64,000 bases of DNA from Peronospora farinosa (taxonomy: Eukaryota; Oomycota; Peronosporomycetes; Peronosporales; Peronosporaceae), in contig CANTFK010000982.1 in the NCBI GenBank assembly GCA_947646735.1, forward strand, positions 62,001-126,000, given 5' to 3'. The translations under genes and the position numbers were made by a program. The number at the start of each line of letters is the position of its first letter. Position 1 is the stretch's first letter. Below are positions 6,617-17,000 of this stretch, piece after piece. A model generated the notes under the pieces. The model made no database searches and had not been told where the DNA came from. It saw only the letters and a list, made by a program, of their open reading frames with translations.

Positions 6617-8707
6617 TTTAACCGTACTGGCGTGAACACTGTTATTAATAGCGAACTCCACGAATGGCAATTGCTTGCTCCATTCTTTGAGAGTCGCTAC
6701 TGTACGCAACACACCCGCCACGACTCGATTGGCCCGTTCTGTTTGGCCATCGGTCTGGGGATGATCAGCGGTTGACATGTGGAGCTTGCTACCCAGCAGC
6801 TCAAACACATGTCGCCAAAAACCCGACGTAAAACGCGGATCCCGGTCCGATACTATGGACTCGGGCATCCCGTGTAGTCGATACACGTGATCCAGAAACA
6901 AGAGGGCAGCCTCTTTTCCTGAGATCTTGGTGCTACATGGTGCCAAATGCACCATCTTGCTCAGTCTGTCTACAAAGACGACGAGCCCCGTCCTGCCTTT
7001 ATGGTCAGGAGGTAAGCCAAACATGAAGTCCAAACTGACCGACTTCCAACAATCCGTTGGAATCGGCAGTGGCTTCAGTGGCGCACTGTTCGAAGGTGCA
7101 GGCTTTATGCGCTGACACTCTTCGCAAGAGCGAATATAGTTGGCCACCCACCGATATAGGTGGGGCCACCAAAATTCCTCTGACACTCGTAAGAATGTCT
7201 TTTCACGGCCCAGATGCCCACTAGATGGCGCATCATGGCACTCGTGAAGTATCATCAGCTTGAGATCTGTGTCATGAGGGACATATATTCTCAAGGGATC
7301 ACAGGGTGACAGTTGATGCCATAACAGGCCATCACTGTAGCTAAAGCGATTCAGTTTCGCTTTGAGGTGCGACGGAAGGGTAACCTTTCGTCCACCAAAA
7401 TGATCCAACAGCAGGCGACAACGTTCGTCCTGACTGTAACACTCCTTGATATCGGAGGCCATTGAGCTCGTCACATGGTAGGCCTTCATGGCTGCCAATG
7501 TTGACGAACCAACTTGTGCTTTCGCACGAGACACACTTTCCTGGTGTCTTGCCTCGAAGTCTGGTCTGCGCGATAACGCGTCAGCCAAGACATTCGTTTT
7601 ACCCGGTTTATATTCAACTTTGAAATTAAATTCAGAGAAGAAAGTTAGCCATCTTGCCATTCTCGGCGAGAGGTGCGGTGAATTTATAGCGGTCCGCAGT
7701 GATGCGTGATCCGTATAAACCACAAAAGGTTCGGTGCCCAAGAGGTGCATCCGAAACTTTACAAGGGCATACTTAATTGAAAGTAGCTCCTTGTCATGCA
7801 CAGGGTAATTCACCTCGGCAGCTTTTAAAAGCCGAGACTGATAAAAAATGACACGGTCAACCCTGTTGTCATCCTTCTGCATGAGCGCGCTGCCGATTCC
7901 AAAATTGCTTGCATCGCAGACGACGCTAAAGGACTTATCCGCGTCTGGCAATGCCAAGACCGGTGCCTCTACAAGAGATTGCTTCACTGATGTGAACGCA
8001 TCTTCTTGTTTCTTAGACCATGTCCATGCTGTATCTTTTTTCAAAAGATCATACAATGGCTTAGTCTGCTCCGCATAATTCTTGCTGTACTTATGCAAGT
8101 AATTAGCGAGCCCAAGAAATTGGCGCAGGTCCTTCACATGACGTGGTACTGGCCATTTCTTTATAGCCTTTACCTTTTCTGGGTCTGCTCGTACACCATG
8201 TGCACCAACAATGCAGCCCAGTAAAGGTATCTCGAGGACCCCTATTACGCACTTTTGCAAGTTCACGTATAATTGGGCGTCACCCAGAGTCTGCAACACA
8301 GCGTCTAAATGACGCTTGTGCGACTCTATCGCGCTCAGACCGTCCTCCGCCCTACTATGCACGAATACATCGTCAAAGTAATGGGGCGCGTAGGCACGGT
8401 GCTGACGCATCACGTGAGCTACCACTCGTTTGAATGTTGCTGGAGCATTTTGCAACCCTTGTGGCATCACAAGCCACTCCCACAGCATAACGCTTGGGGT
8501 ACTTACTGCCGTTTTGGCTACATCGGTATCTCTCATGAGAACCTGATAGTAGCCATCCTTTAGATCCAACGCGGAAAAGATAGTTGAATTTCCCATGGAA
8601 TTCAACAAAACATCTTTCCGCGGTATCGGTTTTTGAGCTGGAATGGTGGCCGTGTTCAGATTATTATAATCATGAACCACGCGCCATCCACCCGTGGCTT
8701 TACGCAC
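6470..8707 (-). CDS. pol: Gypsy reverse transcriptase, RNase H and integrase (frame-intact pol core)
   Basis: The frame is 745 codons from a GTG that is not a genuine start; it is open back to the TAA at 8789-8791. Reverse transcriptase: Asp48 in SALDLKDGYYQ, the active-site motif YFDD at 110-113, and MPQGLQNAPATF. RNase H: Asp265 (VVCDASN), Glu307 (DKELL), Asp333 (YTDHASL) and Asp376 (NVLADALSR). Integrase: a zinc-binding His491, His498, Cys528, Cys531 set, then Asp560 (SLDFM), Asp621 (VSDRDPRF) and Glu657 (QTERAN), a DD35E spacing. All catalytic residues are present, so the enzyme core decayed late if at all. After about residue 695 the frame is wrong because one base is missing near 6613-6621. 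The final 50 residues are a frameshift tail. It copies element RNA into DNA and inserts it into chromatin. Confidence 0.95.
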   Translation of the reverse strand: MRKATGGWRVVHDYNNLNTATIPAQKPIPRKDVLLNSMGNSTIFSALDLKDGYYQVLMRDTDVAKTAVSTPSVMLWEWLVMPQGLQNAPATFKRVVAHVMRQHRAYAPHYFDDVFVHSRAEDGLSAIESHKRHLDAVLQTLGDAQLYVNLQKCVIGVLEIPLLGCIVGAHGVRADPEKVKAIKKWPVPRHVKDLRQFLGLANYLHKYSKNYAEQTKPLYDLLKKDTAWTWSKKQEDAFTSVKQSLVEAPVLALPDADKSFSVVCDASNFGIGSALMQKDDNRVDRVIFYQSRLLKAAEVNYPVHDKELLSIKYALVKFRMHLLGTEPFVVYTDHASLRTAINSPHLSPRMARWLTFFSEFNFKVEYKPGKTNVLADALSRRPDFEARHQESVSRAKAQVGSSTLAAMKAYHVTSSMASDIKECYSQDERCRLLLDHFGGRKVTLPSHLKAKLNRFSYSDGLLWHQLSPCDPLRIYVPHDTDLKLMILHECHDAPSSGHLGREKTFLRVSEEFWWPHLYRWVANYIRSCEECQRIKPAPSNSAPLKPLPIPTDCWKSVSLDFMFGLPPDHKGRTGLVVFVDRLSKMVHLAPCSTKISGKEAALLFLDHVYRLHGMPESIVSDRDPRFTSGFWRHVFELLGSKLHMSTADHPQTDGQTERANRVVAGVLRTVATLKEWSKQLPFVEFAINNSVHASTVKNRFTLTDCVILERQSRLYAARVLMGEGPSLRSVRMPKRAKVALVTLLI

Positions 8708-8791
8708 ACAGAAGGTCGGGCTGCAGTGAGGCGACTTGCTCTCACGTACATGTCCCGCCTTGGCTCGCTTGTCGAAAAACTCACCGATTTA

Positions 8792-9181
8792 ATCGACTTG
8801 TTCCTTCGGCAACGGCCATTGCCTGGTCACACAATACTTGGTGCTAGGCTTCAGGTAAATCTAGTGCCTGATGCCCCTATCGGCCGGTAAGCGAATCGGC
8901 ACTTTTGCTGGAAACACATCACGGTGTTTCCATAGAAAATCATAGAACGGGCTGTCCTTCAAGGCTTCCTAGCCTTGAGCAGCGAACCGTTTCTTTTTGT
9001 CGGTCTCCAAGACGCTCTCATCCATTGTGGATGAAGAGCAACAGTCCACCACGTTCTCTTCTGGAACTGCTGCGACTATCTCGTGGATCTTTCCTTCCTT
9101 TAGTTCGGACAGGAACATATCCCACGTCATCTCCGAGAGATTTACTATCTCCTCGGCAGATGCCAAGACAAGTTGGAGCAC
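8792..9181 (-). pseudogene. pol: Reverse transcriptase N-terminal region with in-frame stops
   Basis: This is in the same frame as the catalytic core. It reads LASAEEIVNLSEMTWDMFL, then SSSTMDESVLETDKKKRFAAQG, a TAG at 8969-8971, ALKDSPFYDFLWKHRDVFP, PADRGIRH, a TAG at 8861-8863, LKPSTKYCVTRQWPLPKEQ, and a TAA at 8789-8791. This is the usual lead-in to oomycete Gypsy reverse transcriptase (the RQWPLPKEQ and HVRESKSPH stretch just before the palm domain). Three in-frame stops and the change of frame from the upstream linker at about 9145-9181 mark this copy as defective. Confidence 0.8.
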
Positions 9182-9681
9182 CTCAAGTGAGATGCCTCCG
9201 GCATTTTGTCTTCGACGGCCTCGAACAACTCGTTCGTAGGTCCGTCCTCTTGTACCGAGACTGATCCAAGGGTCACTCGTTTCGACGTGCCCTTGATCGT
9301 CTTAATACGTCTGGTGCTCGTTCTTCGAGTCAACACGACCTTTGACCTGGAAGAAGGTGCCGTTGCTATCTCGGCTAACGCACTCCTTCCAACCGCACCA
9401 GGCTCTTGGATCTGTGCCGGTTCTTGTGGCGCTTGACTTCCTGTCAGCCCACCATCAACTGCCACAGGCTCTCGGCTCTGTGCAGGACTATTGGACGCAT
9501 GACTACCTGTCATCGCCCCATTCACTACACCAGTCTTTTCGACCGGGGTAGGAATATGTGTCACCTGGCTTTCCGCCAGAGTACTTCCAGCTACACCACT
9601 CCTTTCGAGCCGGGTAGTTCCTAATGTCGATTGACATACCGTCATCGCACCCTCGACTGTAATAGATACAGCATCAGTCAC
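9145..9681 (-). CDS. pol: Gypsy Pol linker between protease and reverse transcriptase
   Basis: The segment has 178 codons and lies in the same frame as the protease ORF, separated from it by one TAG (9694-9696) and a short stretch. The composition is low in complexity, rich in Ser, Thr, Gly, Ala, Gln and Glu, with imperfect repeats around TGSHASNSPAQSREPVAVDG and TGSQAPQEPAQIQEPGAVG. A basic patch (RRTSTRRIKTIKGTSKR) follows, then an acidic FEAVEDKMPEA. No enzymatic motif is visible. It is likely a flexible spacer of the polyprotein. The end of the ORF is a frameshift artefact because the acidic helix continues in another frame at 9181. Confidence 0.65.
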   Translation of the reverse strand: MTDAVSITVEGAMTVCQSTLGTTRLERSGVAGSTLAESQVTHIPTPVEKTGVVNGAMTGSHASNSPAQSREPVAVDGGLTGSQAPQEPAQIQEPGAVGRSALAEIATAPSSRSKVVLTRRTSTRRIKTIKGTSKRVTLGSVSVQEDGPTNELFEAVEDKMPEASHLRCSNLSWHLPRR

Positions 9682-9693
9682 ATAAGCCTCTCG

Positions 9694-10302
9694 CTAGAAC
9701 ACATCCTTTCCGGTGTCTTGCGTAGAGCTAGCGACTGTGCGTGTACGCCAGTCAATCCATGGTTGGTGTTTAGCCAACCAAGGCATGCCTAGGATGAGGT
9801 CATACGGACTCTCCATGCCTAGCACTGTGAACTTCTCTTTACAAGAGAAGTCACTGAAACTGAAGGCGAGTTCAACTTGAACTCCCTCCGATTTAACGAG
9901 CGCGCCGTTCGCTAAACGAACGATCGCCTCTTCTCGCTTGCCATCCTGGCAAAGCGACTCATAACTCGCCGGTCTCTTTTTCAGAGCCGCGAGTTTCACA
10001 AAGTTTTGTGATGCACCCGAATCCACGAGAAGGGTCATCACTTGGTCATAGCCTCGTACTCGAGCGTTATAGACCAAAAGGGTTGAGGTCCGACCTTTCG
10101 GAACCTCAGGGACTATGCTACCCATTTGTTCTATCACTCTGAACTTAGGGGTAGCTTCAGAGTCCGCGACAGTAGGGCATCCCGCCCCTACTGCGCTCCC
10201 GCATTTCCCCATCTTGGGCAGGTGCTGAACCCGTGCGTCGTGCACGCTGATTTTTCGCACCTCCCTTCGGGTTGGGAGACCTTTTGCTGGCTGCCTTAGC
10301 AC
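9694..10302 (-). CDS. pol: Gypsy aspartic protease (retropepsin)
   Basis: The frame is 202 codons. The catalytic triad Asp94-Ser95-Gly96 lies in TLLVDSGASQNFV. The C-terminal half has YDLILGMPWLAKHQPWIDW, the hydrophobic-hydrophobic-Gly motif plus the MPWL/IDW hallmark of Ty3/Gypsy proteases. It cleaves the Gag-Pol polyprotein during particle maturation. The first 50 residues overlap the zinc-knuckle frame (10157-10411), which lies one base off, so a plus-one shift is needed for expression, either programmed or a lesion. It ends at a TAG, after which the same frame continues for 178 codons. Confidence 0.9.
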   Translation of the reverse strand: MLRQPAKGLPTRREVRKISVHDARVQHLPKMGKCGSAVGAGCPTVADSEATPKFRVIEQMGSIVPEVPKGRTSTLLVYNARVRGYDQVMTLLVDSGASQNFVKLAALKKRPASYESLCQDGKREEAIVRLANGALVKSEGVQVELAFSFSDFSCKEKFTVLGMESPYDLILGMPWLAKHQPWIDWRTRTVASSTQDTGKDVF

Positions 10303-10411
10303 CAGCTGCTACTTTGGCATAGCAGCGAGCCATCATATGGCCTCGCTTGTCGCACTTGTAGTGTGGTGGAGTGGCGATCACAAAATTTCTGATGTAATCC
10401 CGACTCTCCAC
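10157..10411 (-). CDS. gag: Gypsy Gag nucleocapsid (zinc-knuckle) segment
   Basis: The segment is 84 codons from a GTG that is not a real start. It contains HYKCDKRGHMMARC, which fits the CX2CX4HX4C zinc knuckle except that His replaces the first Cys. A basic tail follows (KAASKRSPNPKGGAKNQRARR) that would bind RNA. It overlaps the protease frame by 146 bp in a different frame, as at a gag-pol junction. The upstream gag text (RSREDFPRDRPPTNPQ) is in yet another frame. Confidence 0.7.
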   Translation of the reverse strand: MESRDYIRNFVIATPPHYKCDKRGHMMARCYAKVAAGAKAASKRSPNPKGGAKNQRARRTGSAPAQDGEMRERSRGGMPYCRGL

Positions 10412-10429
10412 TGGCGCCCAGACGACCGA

Positions 10430-10660
10430 CTAACGGAGGGGGTACCCCGTATCCGTGTAACTTTCCTTCCTCACCTTGTGTACCCGTCGGTAGGGCGGGC
10501 TGCACTCTTCTCGGTGGACTTGAGTCGATGCTGAACTTGACCGTGGTTGGGGATTTGTCGGGGGTCGATCACGTGGAAAATCCTCACGCGATCGAAAGTT
10601 GTATGGGGGTGCTCTATGAGTCACCCTGGTCTGCCTTGAGACCGCCTTATCCAAATGTAG
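10430..10660 (-). pseudogene. gag: Gag C-terminal Arg/Ser/Pro-rich segment, broken
   Basis: The minus-strand frame reads LDKAVSRQTRVTHRAPPYNF, then SREDFPRDRPPTNPQPRSSSASTQ, ending near a stop at 10430. This basic, Pro/Ser-rich text resembles the region between capsid and zinc knuckle in Gypsy Gag, but no capsid homology region lies upstream. It differs from the equivalent part of the gag at 58805-59861, where the text is SSEKSDATPMELGNADVICY. The two gag ends may therefore not come from the same element. Confidence 0.4.
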
Positions 10661-11034
10661 ATACTTGATTCACTTGATTTCACTTGATCTTCTGACCACT
10701 TGAGCCGTCTCGATCTTGTGCCTTGTCCTTTACGTTGTATACTGCGTCCGATCGCAGGGGGGTTTTGCTTGGGTTGAGAGTTCTTGTAATCCCTGGCCAA
10801 ACAATCCAGGGATATCACTTGTCTTAGCGTTGCAGAAGCTCTTGATCGTCGGGAGACAAAATTATCCGCCCGGAAGAGAAGTCTGCGTGCGTGCTTAGAA
10901 GTAAAATAAACTCTCTTTAATGTTAACCAACGAAATACCAAATCCTACGATTATGCTTACCTGTATGACAGTACCTATTGCCGCGTGTCGTCTCTTTCAG
11001 GAAAATCAGATCTCGGTATGTGGTCCACTTCGGA
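10661..11034. other. Unassigned transition between Gypsy pol half and satellite
   Basis: There is no recognisable coding motif. A minus-strand ORF at 10621-10941 is basic (SRRSRASATLRQV, PKQNPPAIGRSIQRKGQG) but has no identifiable domain. A short tandem of ACTTGATTC-like words occurs at about 10664-10690. No LTR end or primer-binding site is present, so the element's 5' end was not retained here. Satellite sequence begins at TACCATCGCG near 11035. Confidence 0.5.
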
Positions 11035-14000
11035 TACCATCGCGATCTTGATCCGTCGATCGAGGTTACGATCGATCTGTAACCGGTTACACCTCGCGAT
11101 CGGCTTTCTGGATCGAGGTTACGATCGTCGATCACACTTGTTGATCACGATCGTCGATCACACTTGTTGATCACGATCGACGATCACCTTTTCTGATCAC
11201 GATCGTCGTACCATCGCGATCTTGATCCGTCGATCGAGGTTACGATCGATCTGTAACCAGTTACATCTCGCGATCGGCTTTCTGGATCGAGGTTACGATC
11301 GTCGATCATACTTGTTGATCACGATCGTCGATCACACTTGTTGATCACGATCGACGATCACCTTTTCTGATCACGATCGTCGTACCATCGCGATCTTGAT
11401 CTGTCGATCGAGGTTACGATCGATCTGTAACCAGTTACATCTCGCGATCGGCTTTCTGGATCGAGGTTACGATCGTCGATCATACTTGTTGATCACGATC
11501 GTCGATCACACTTGTTGATCACGATCGACGATCACCTTTTCTGATCACGATCGTCGTACCATCGCGATCTTGATCTGTCGATCGAGGTTACGATCGATCT
11601 GTAACCAGTTACATCTCGCGATCGGCTTTCTGGATCGAGGTTACGATCGTCGATCATACTTGTTGATCACGATCGTCGATCACACTTGTTGATCACGATC
11701 GACGATCACCTTTGCTGATCACGATCGTCGTACCATCGCGATCTTGATCTGTCGATCGAGGTTACGATCGATCTGTAACCAGTTACATCTCGCGATCGGC
11801 TTTCTGGATCGAGGTTACGATCGTCGATCATACTTGTTGATCACGATCGTCGATCACACTTGTTGATCACGATCGACGATCACCTTTGCTGATCACGATC
11901 GTCGTACCATCGCGATCTTGATCCGTCGATCGAGGTTACGATCGATCTGTAACCAGTTACATCTCGCGATCGGCTTTCTGGATCGAGGTTACGATCGTCG
12001 ATCATACTTGTTGATCACGATCGTCGATCACACTTGTTGATCACGATCGACGATCACCTTTGCTGATCACGATCGTCGTACCATCGCGATCTTGATCCGT
12101 CGATCGAGGTTACGATCGATCTGTAACCAGTTACATCTCGCGATCGGCTTTCTGGATCGAGGTTACGATCGTCGATCATACTTGTTGATCACGATCGTCG
12201 ATCACACTTGTTGATCACGATCGACGATCACCTTTTCTGATCACGATCGTCGTACCATCGCGATCTTGATCTGTCGATCGAGGTTACGATCGATCTGTAA
12301 CCAGTTACATCTCGCGATCGGCTTTCTGGATCGAGGTTACGATCGTCGATCATACTTGTTGATCACGATCGTCGATCACACTTGTTGATCACGATCGACG
12401 ATCACCTTTGCTGATCACGATCGTCGTACCATCGCGATCTTGATCCGTCGATCGAGGTTACGATCGATCTGTAACCAGTTACATCTCGCGATCGGCTTTC
12501 TGGATCGAGGTTACGATCGTCGATCATACTTGTTGATCACGATCGTCGATCACACTTGTTGATCACGATCGACGATCACCTTTGCTGATCACGATCGTCG
12601 TACCATCGCGATCTTGATCTGTCGATCGAGGTTACGATCGATCTGTAACCAGTTACATCTCGCGATCGGCTTTCTGGATCGAGGTTACGATCGTCGATCA
12701 TACTTGTTGATCACGATCGTCGATCACACTTGTTGATCACGATCGACGATCACCTTTGCTGATCACGATCGTCGTACCATCGCGATCTTGATCTGTCGAT
12801 CGAGGTTACGATCGATCTGTAACCAGTTACATCTCGCGATCGGCTTTCTGGATCGAGGTTACGATCGTCGATCATACTTGTTGATCACGATCGTCGATCA
12901 CACTTGTTGATCACGATCGACGATCACCTTTGCTGATCACGATCGTCGTACCATCGCGATCTTGATCTGTCGATCGAGGTTACGATCGATCTGTAACCAG
13001 TTACATCTCGCGATCGGCTTTCTGGATCGAGGTTACGATCGTCGATCATACTTGTTGATCACGATCGTCGATCACACTTGTTGATCACGATCGACGATCA
13101 CCTTTGCTGATCACGATCGTCGTACCATCGCGATCTTGATCTGTCGATCGAGGTTACGATCGATCTGTAACCAGTTACATCTCGCGATCGGCTTTCTGGA
13201 TCGAGGTTACGATCGTCGATCATACTTGTTGATCACGATCGTCGATCACACTTGTTGATCACGATCGACGATCACCTTTTCTGATCACGATCGTCGTACC
13301 ATCGCGATCTTGATCTGTCGATCGAGGTTACGATCGATCTGTAACCAGTTACATCTCGCGATCGGCTTTCTGGATCGAGGTTACGATCGTCGATCATACT
13401 TGTTGATCACGATCGTCGATCACACTTGTTGATCACGATCGACGATCACCTTTTCTGATCACGATCGTCGTACCATCGCGATCTTGATCCGTCGATCGAG
13501 GTTACGATCGATCTGTAACCAGTTACATCTCGCGATCGGCTTTCTGGATCGAGGTTACGATCGTCGATCATACTTGTTGATCACGATCGTCGATCACACT
13601 TGTTGATCACGATCGACGATCACCTTTTCTGATCACGATCGTCGTACCATCGCGATCTTGGTCTGTCGATCGAGGTTACGATCGATCTGTAACCAGTTAC
13701 ATCTCGCGATCGGCTTTCTGGATCGAGGTTACGATCGTCGATCATACTTGTTGATCACGATCGTCGATCACACTTGTTGATCACGATCGACGATCACCTT
13801 TGCTGATCACGATCGTCGTACCATCGCGATCTTGATCTGTCGATCGAGGTTACGATCGATCTGTAACCAGTTACATCTCGCGATCGGCTTTCTGGATCGA
13901 GGTTACGATCGTCGATCATACTTGTTGATCACGATCGTCGATCACACTTGTTGATCACGATCGACGATCACCTTTTCTGATCACGATCGTCGTACCATCG

Positions 14001-17000
14001 CGATCTTGATCTGTCGATCGAGGTTACGATCGATCTGTAACCAGTTACATCTCGCGATCGGCTTTCTGGATCGAGGTTACGATCGTCGATCATACTTGTT
14101 GATCACGATCGTCGATCACACTTGTTGATCACGATCGACGATCACCTTTTCTGATCACGATCGTCGTACCATCGCGATCTTGATCCGTCGATCGAGGTTA
14201 CGATCGATCTGTAACCAGTTACATCTCGCGATCGGCTTTCTGGATCGAGGTTACGATCGTCGATCATACTTGTTGATCACGATCGTCGATCACACTTGTT
14301 GATCACGATCGACGATCACCTTTGCTGATCACGATCGTCGTACCATCGCGATCTTGATCTGTCGATCGAGGTTACGATCGATCTGTAACCAGTTACATCT
14401 CGCGATCGGCTTTCTGGATCGAGGTTACGATCGTCGATCATACTTGTTGATCACGATCGTCGATCACACTTGTTGATCACGATCGACGATCACCTTTTCT
14501 GATCACGATCGTCGTACCATCGCGATCTTGATCCGTCGATCGAGGTTACGATCGATCTGTAACCAGTTACATCTCGCGATCGGCTTTCTGGATCGAGGTT
14601 ACGATCGTCGATCATACTTGTTGATCACGATCGTCGATCACACTTGTTGATCACGATCGACGATCACCCTTGCTGATCACGATCGTCGTACCATCGCGAT
14701 CTTGATCTGTCGATCGAGGTTACGATCGATCTGTAACCAGTTACATCTCGCGATCGGCTTTCTGGATCGAGGTTACGATCGTCGATCATACTTGTTGATC
14801 ACGATCGTCGATCACACTTGTTGATCACGATCGACGATCACCTTTGCTGATCACGATCGTCGTACCATCGCGATCTTGATCCGTCGATCGAGGTTACGAT
14901 CGATCTGTAACCAGTTACATCTCGCGATCGGCTTTCTGGATCGAGGTTACGATCGTCGATCATACTTGTTGATCACGATCGTCGATCACACTTGTTGATC
15001 ACGATCGACGATCACCTTTGCTGATCACGATCGTCGTACCATCGCGATCTTGATCCGTCGATCGAGGTTACGATCGATCTGTAACCAGTTACATCTCGCG
15101 ATCGGCTTTCTGGATCGAGGTTACGATCGTCGATCATACTTGTTGATCACGATCGTCGATCACACTTGTTGATCACGATCGACGATCACCTTTTCTGATC
15201 ACGATCGTCGTACCATCGCGATCTTGATCCGTCGATCGAGGTTACGATCGATCTGTAACCAGTTACATCTCGCGATCGGCTTTCTGGATCGAGGTTACGA
15301 TCGTCGATCATACTTGTTGATCACGATCGTCGATCACACTTGTTGATCACGATCGACGATCACCTTTTCTGATCACGATCGTCGTACCATCGCGATCTTG
15401 ATCTGTCGATCGAGGTTACGATCGATCTGTAACCAGTTACATCTCGCGATCGGCTTTCTGGATCGAGGTTACGATCGTCGATCATACTTGTTGATCACGA
15501 TCGTCGATCACACTTGTTGATCACGATCGACGATCACCTTTGCTGATCACGATCGTCGTACCATCGCGATCTTGATCCGTCGATCGAGGTTACGATCGAT
15601 CTGTAACCAGTTACATCTCGCGATCGGCTTTCTGGATCGAGGTTACGATCGTCGATCATACTTGTTGATCACGATCGTCGATCACACTTGTTGATCACGA
15701 TCGACGATCACCTTTTCTGATCACGATCGTCGTACCATCGCGATCTTGATCTGTCGATCGAGGTTACGATCGATCTGTAACCAGTTACATCTCGCGATCG
15801 GCTTTCTGGATCGAGGTTACGATCGTCGATCATACTTGTTGATCACGATCGTCGATCACACTTGTTGATCACGATCGACGATCACCTTTTCTGATCACGA
15901 TCGTCGTACCATCGCGATCTTGATCCGTCGATCGAGGTTACGATCGATCTGTAACCAGTTACATCTCGCGATCGGCTTTCTGGATCGAGGTTACGATCGT
16001 CGATCATACTTGTTGATCACGATCGTCGATCACACTTGTTGATCACGATCGACGATCACCTTTGCTGATCACGATCGTCGTACCATCGCGATCTTGATCT
16101 GTCGATCGAGGTTACGATCGATCTGTAACCAGTTACATCTCGCGATCGGCTTTCTGGATCGAGGTTACGATCGTCGATCATACTTGTTGATCACGATCGT
16201 CGATCACACTTGTTGATCACGATCGACGATCACCTTTGCTGATCACGATCGTCGTACCATCGCGATCTTGATCCATCGATCGAGGTTACGATCGATCTGT
16301 AACCAGTTACATCTCGCGATCGGCTTTCTGGATCGAGGTTACGATCGTCGATCATACTTGTTGATCACGATCGTCGATCACACTTGTTGATCACGATCGA
16401 CGATCACCTTTGCTGATCACGATCGTCGTACCATCGCGATCTTGATCCGTCGATCGAGGTTACGATCGATCTGTAACCAGTTACATCTCGCGATCGGCTT
16501 TCTGGATCGAGGTTACGATCGTCGATCATACTTGTTGATCACGATCGTCGATCACACTTGTTGATCACGATCGACGATCACCCTTGCTGATCACGATCGT
16601 CGTACCATCGCGATCTTGATCTGTCGATCGAGGTTACGATCGATCTGTAACCAGTTACATCTCGCGATCGGCTTTCTGGATCGAGGTTACGATCGTCGAT
16701 CATACTTGTTGATCACGATCGTCGATCACCTTTGTCTGATCACGATCGTCGTACCATCGCGATCTTGATCTGTCGATCGAGGTTACGATCGATCTGTAAC
16801 CAGTTACATCTCGCGATCGGCTTTCTGGATCGAGGTTACGATCGTCGATCATACTTGTTGATCACGATCGTCGATCACACTTGTTGATCACGATCGACGA
16901 TCACCTTTTCTGATCACGATCGTCGTACCATCGCGATCTTGATCCGTCGATCGAGGTTACGATCGATCTGTAACCAGTTACATCTCGCGATCGGCTTTCT

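Larger units (their letters stand above)
3814..10660 (-). mobile_element. Ty3/Gypsy chromovirus, 3' part (copy B, right arm): zinc knuckle to 3' LTR
   Basis: On the minus strand the order is zinc knuckle, protease, a linker, reverse transcriptase, RNase H, integrase, GPY/F, chromodomain, polypurine tract and 3' LTR, the standard Ty3/Gypsy chromovirus order. Lesions I could read are: an amber codon after protease (9694-9696), a frame change at 9145-9181, TAG at 8969-8971, TAG at 8861-8863, TAA at 8789-8791, a one-base loss near 6613-6621, and frame changes near 6030. It cannot make a full polyprotein in the standard way. The capsid part and 5' LTR are missing on this side of the satellite array. 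Confidence 0.9.

Noticed and set aside
10157..10302. Programmed plus-one frameshift between gag and pol
   Set aside because: The frames do overlap, but this copy has many lesions and no clear slippery site was recognised, so a programmed event cannot be claimed.
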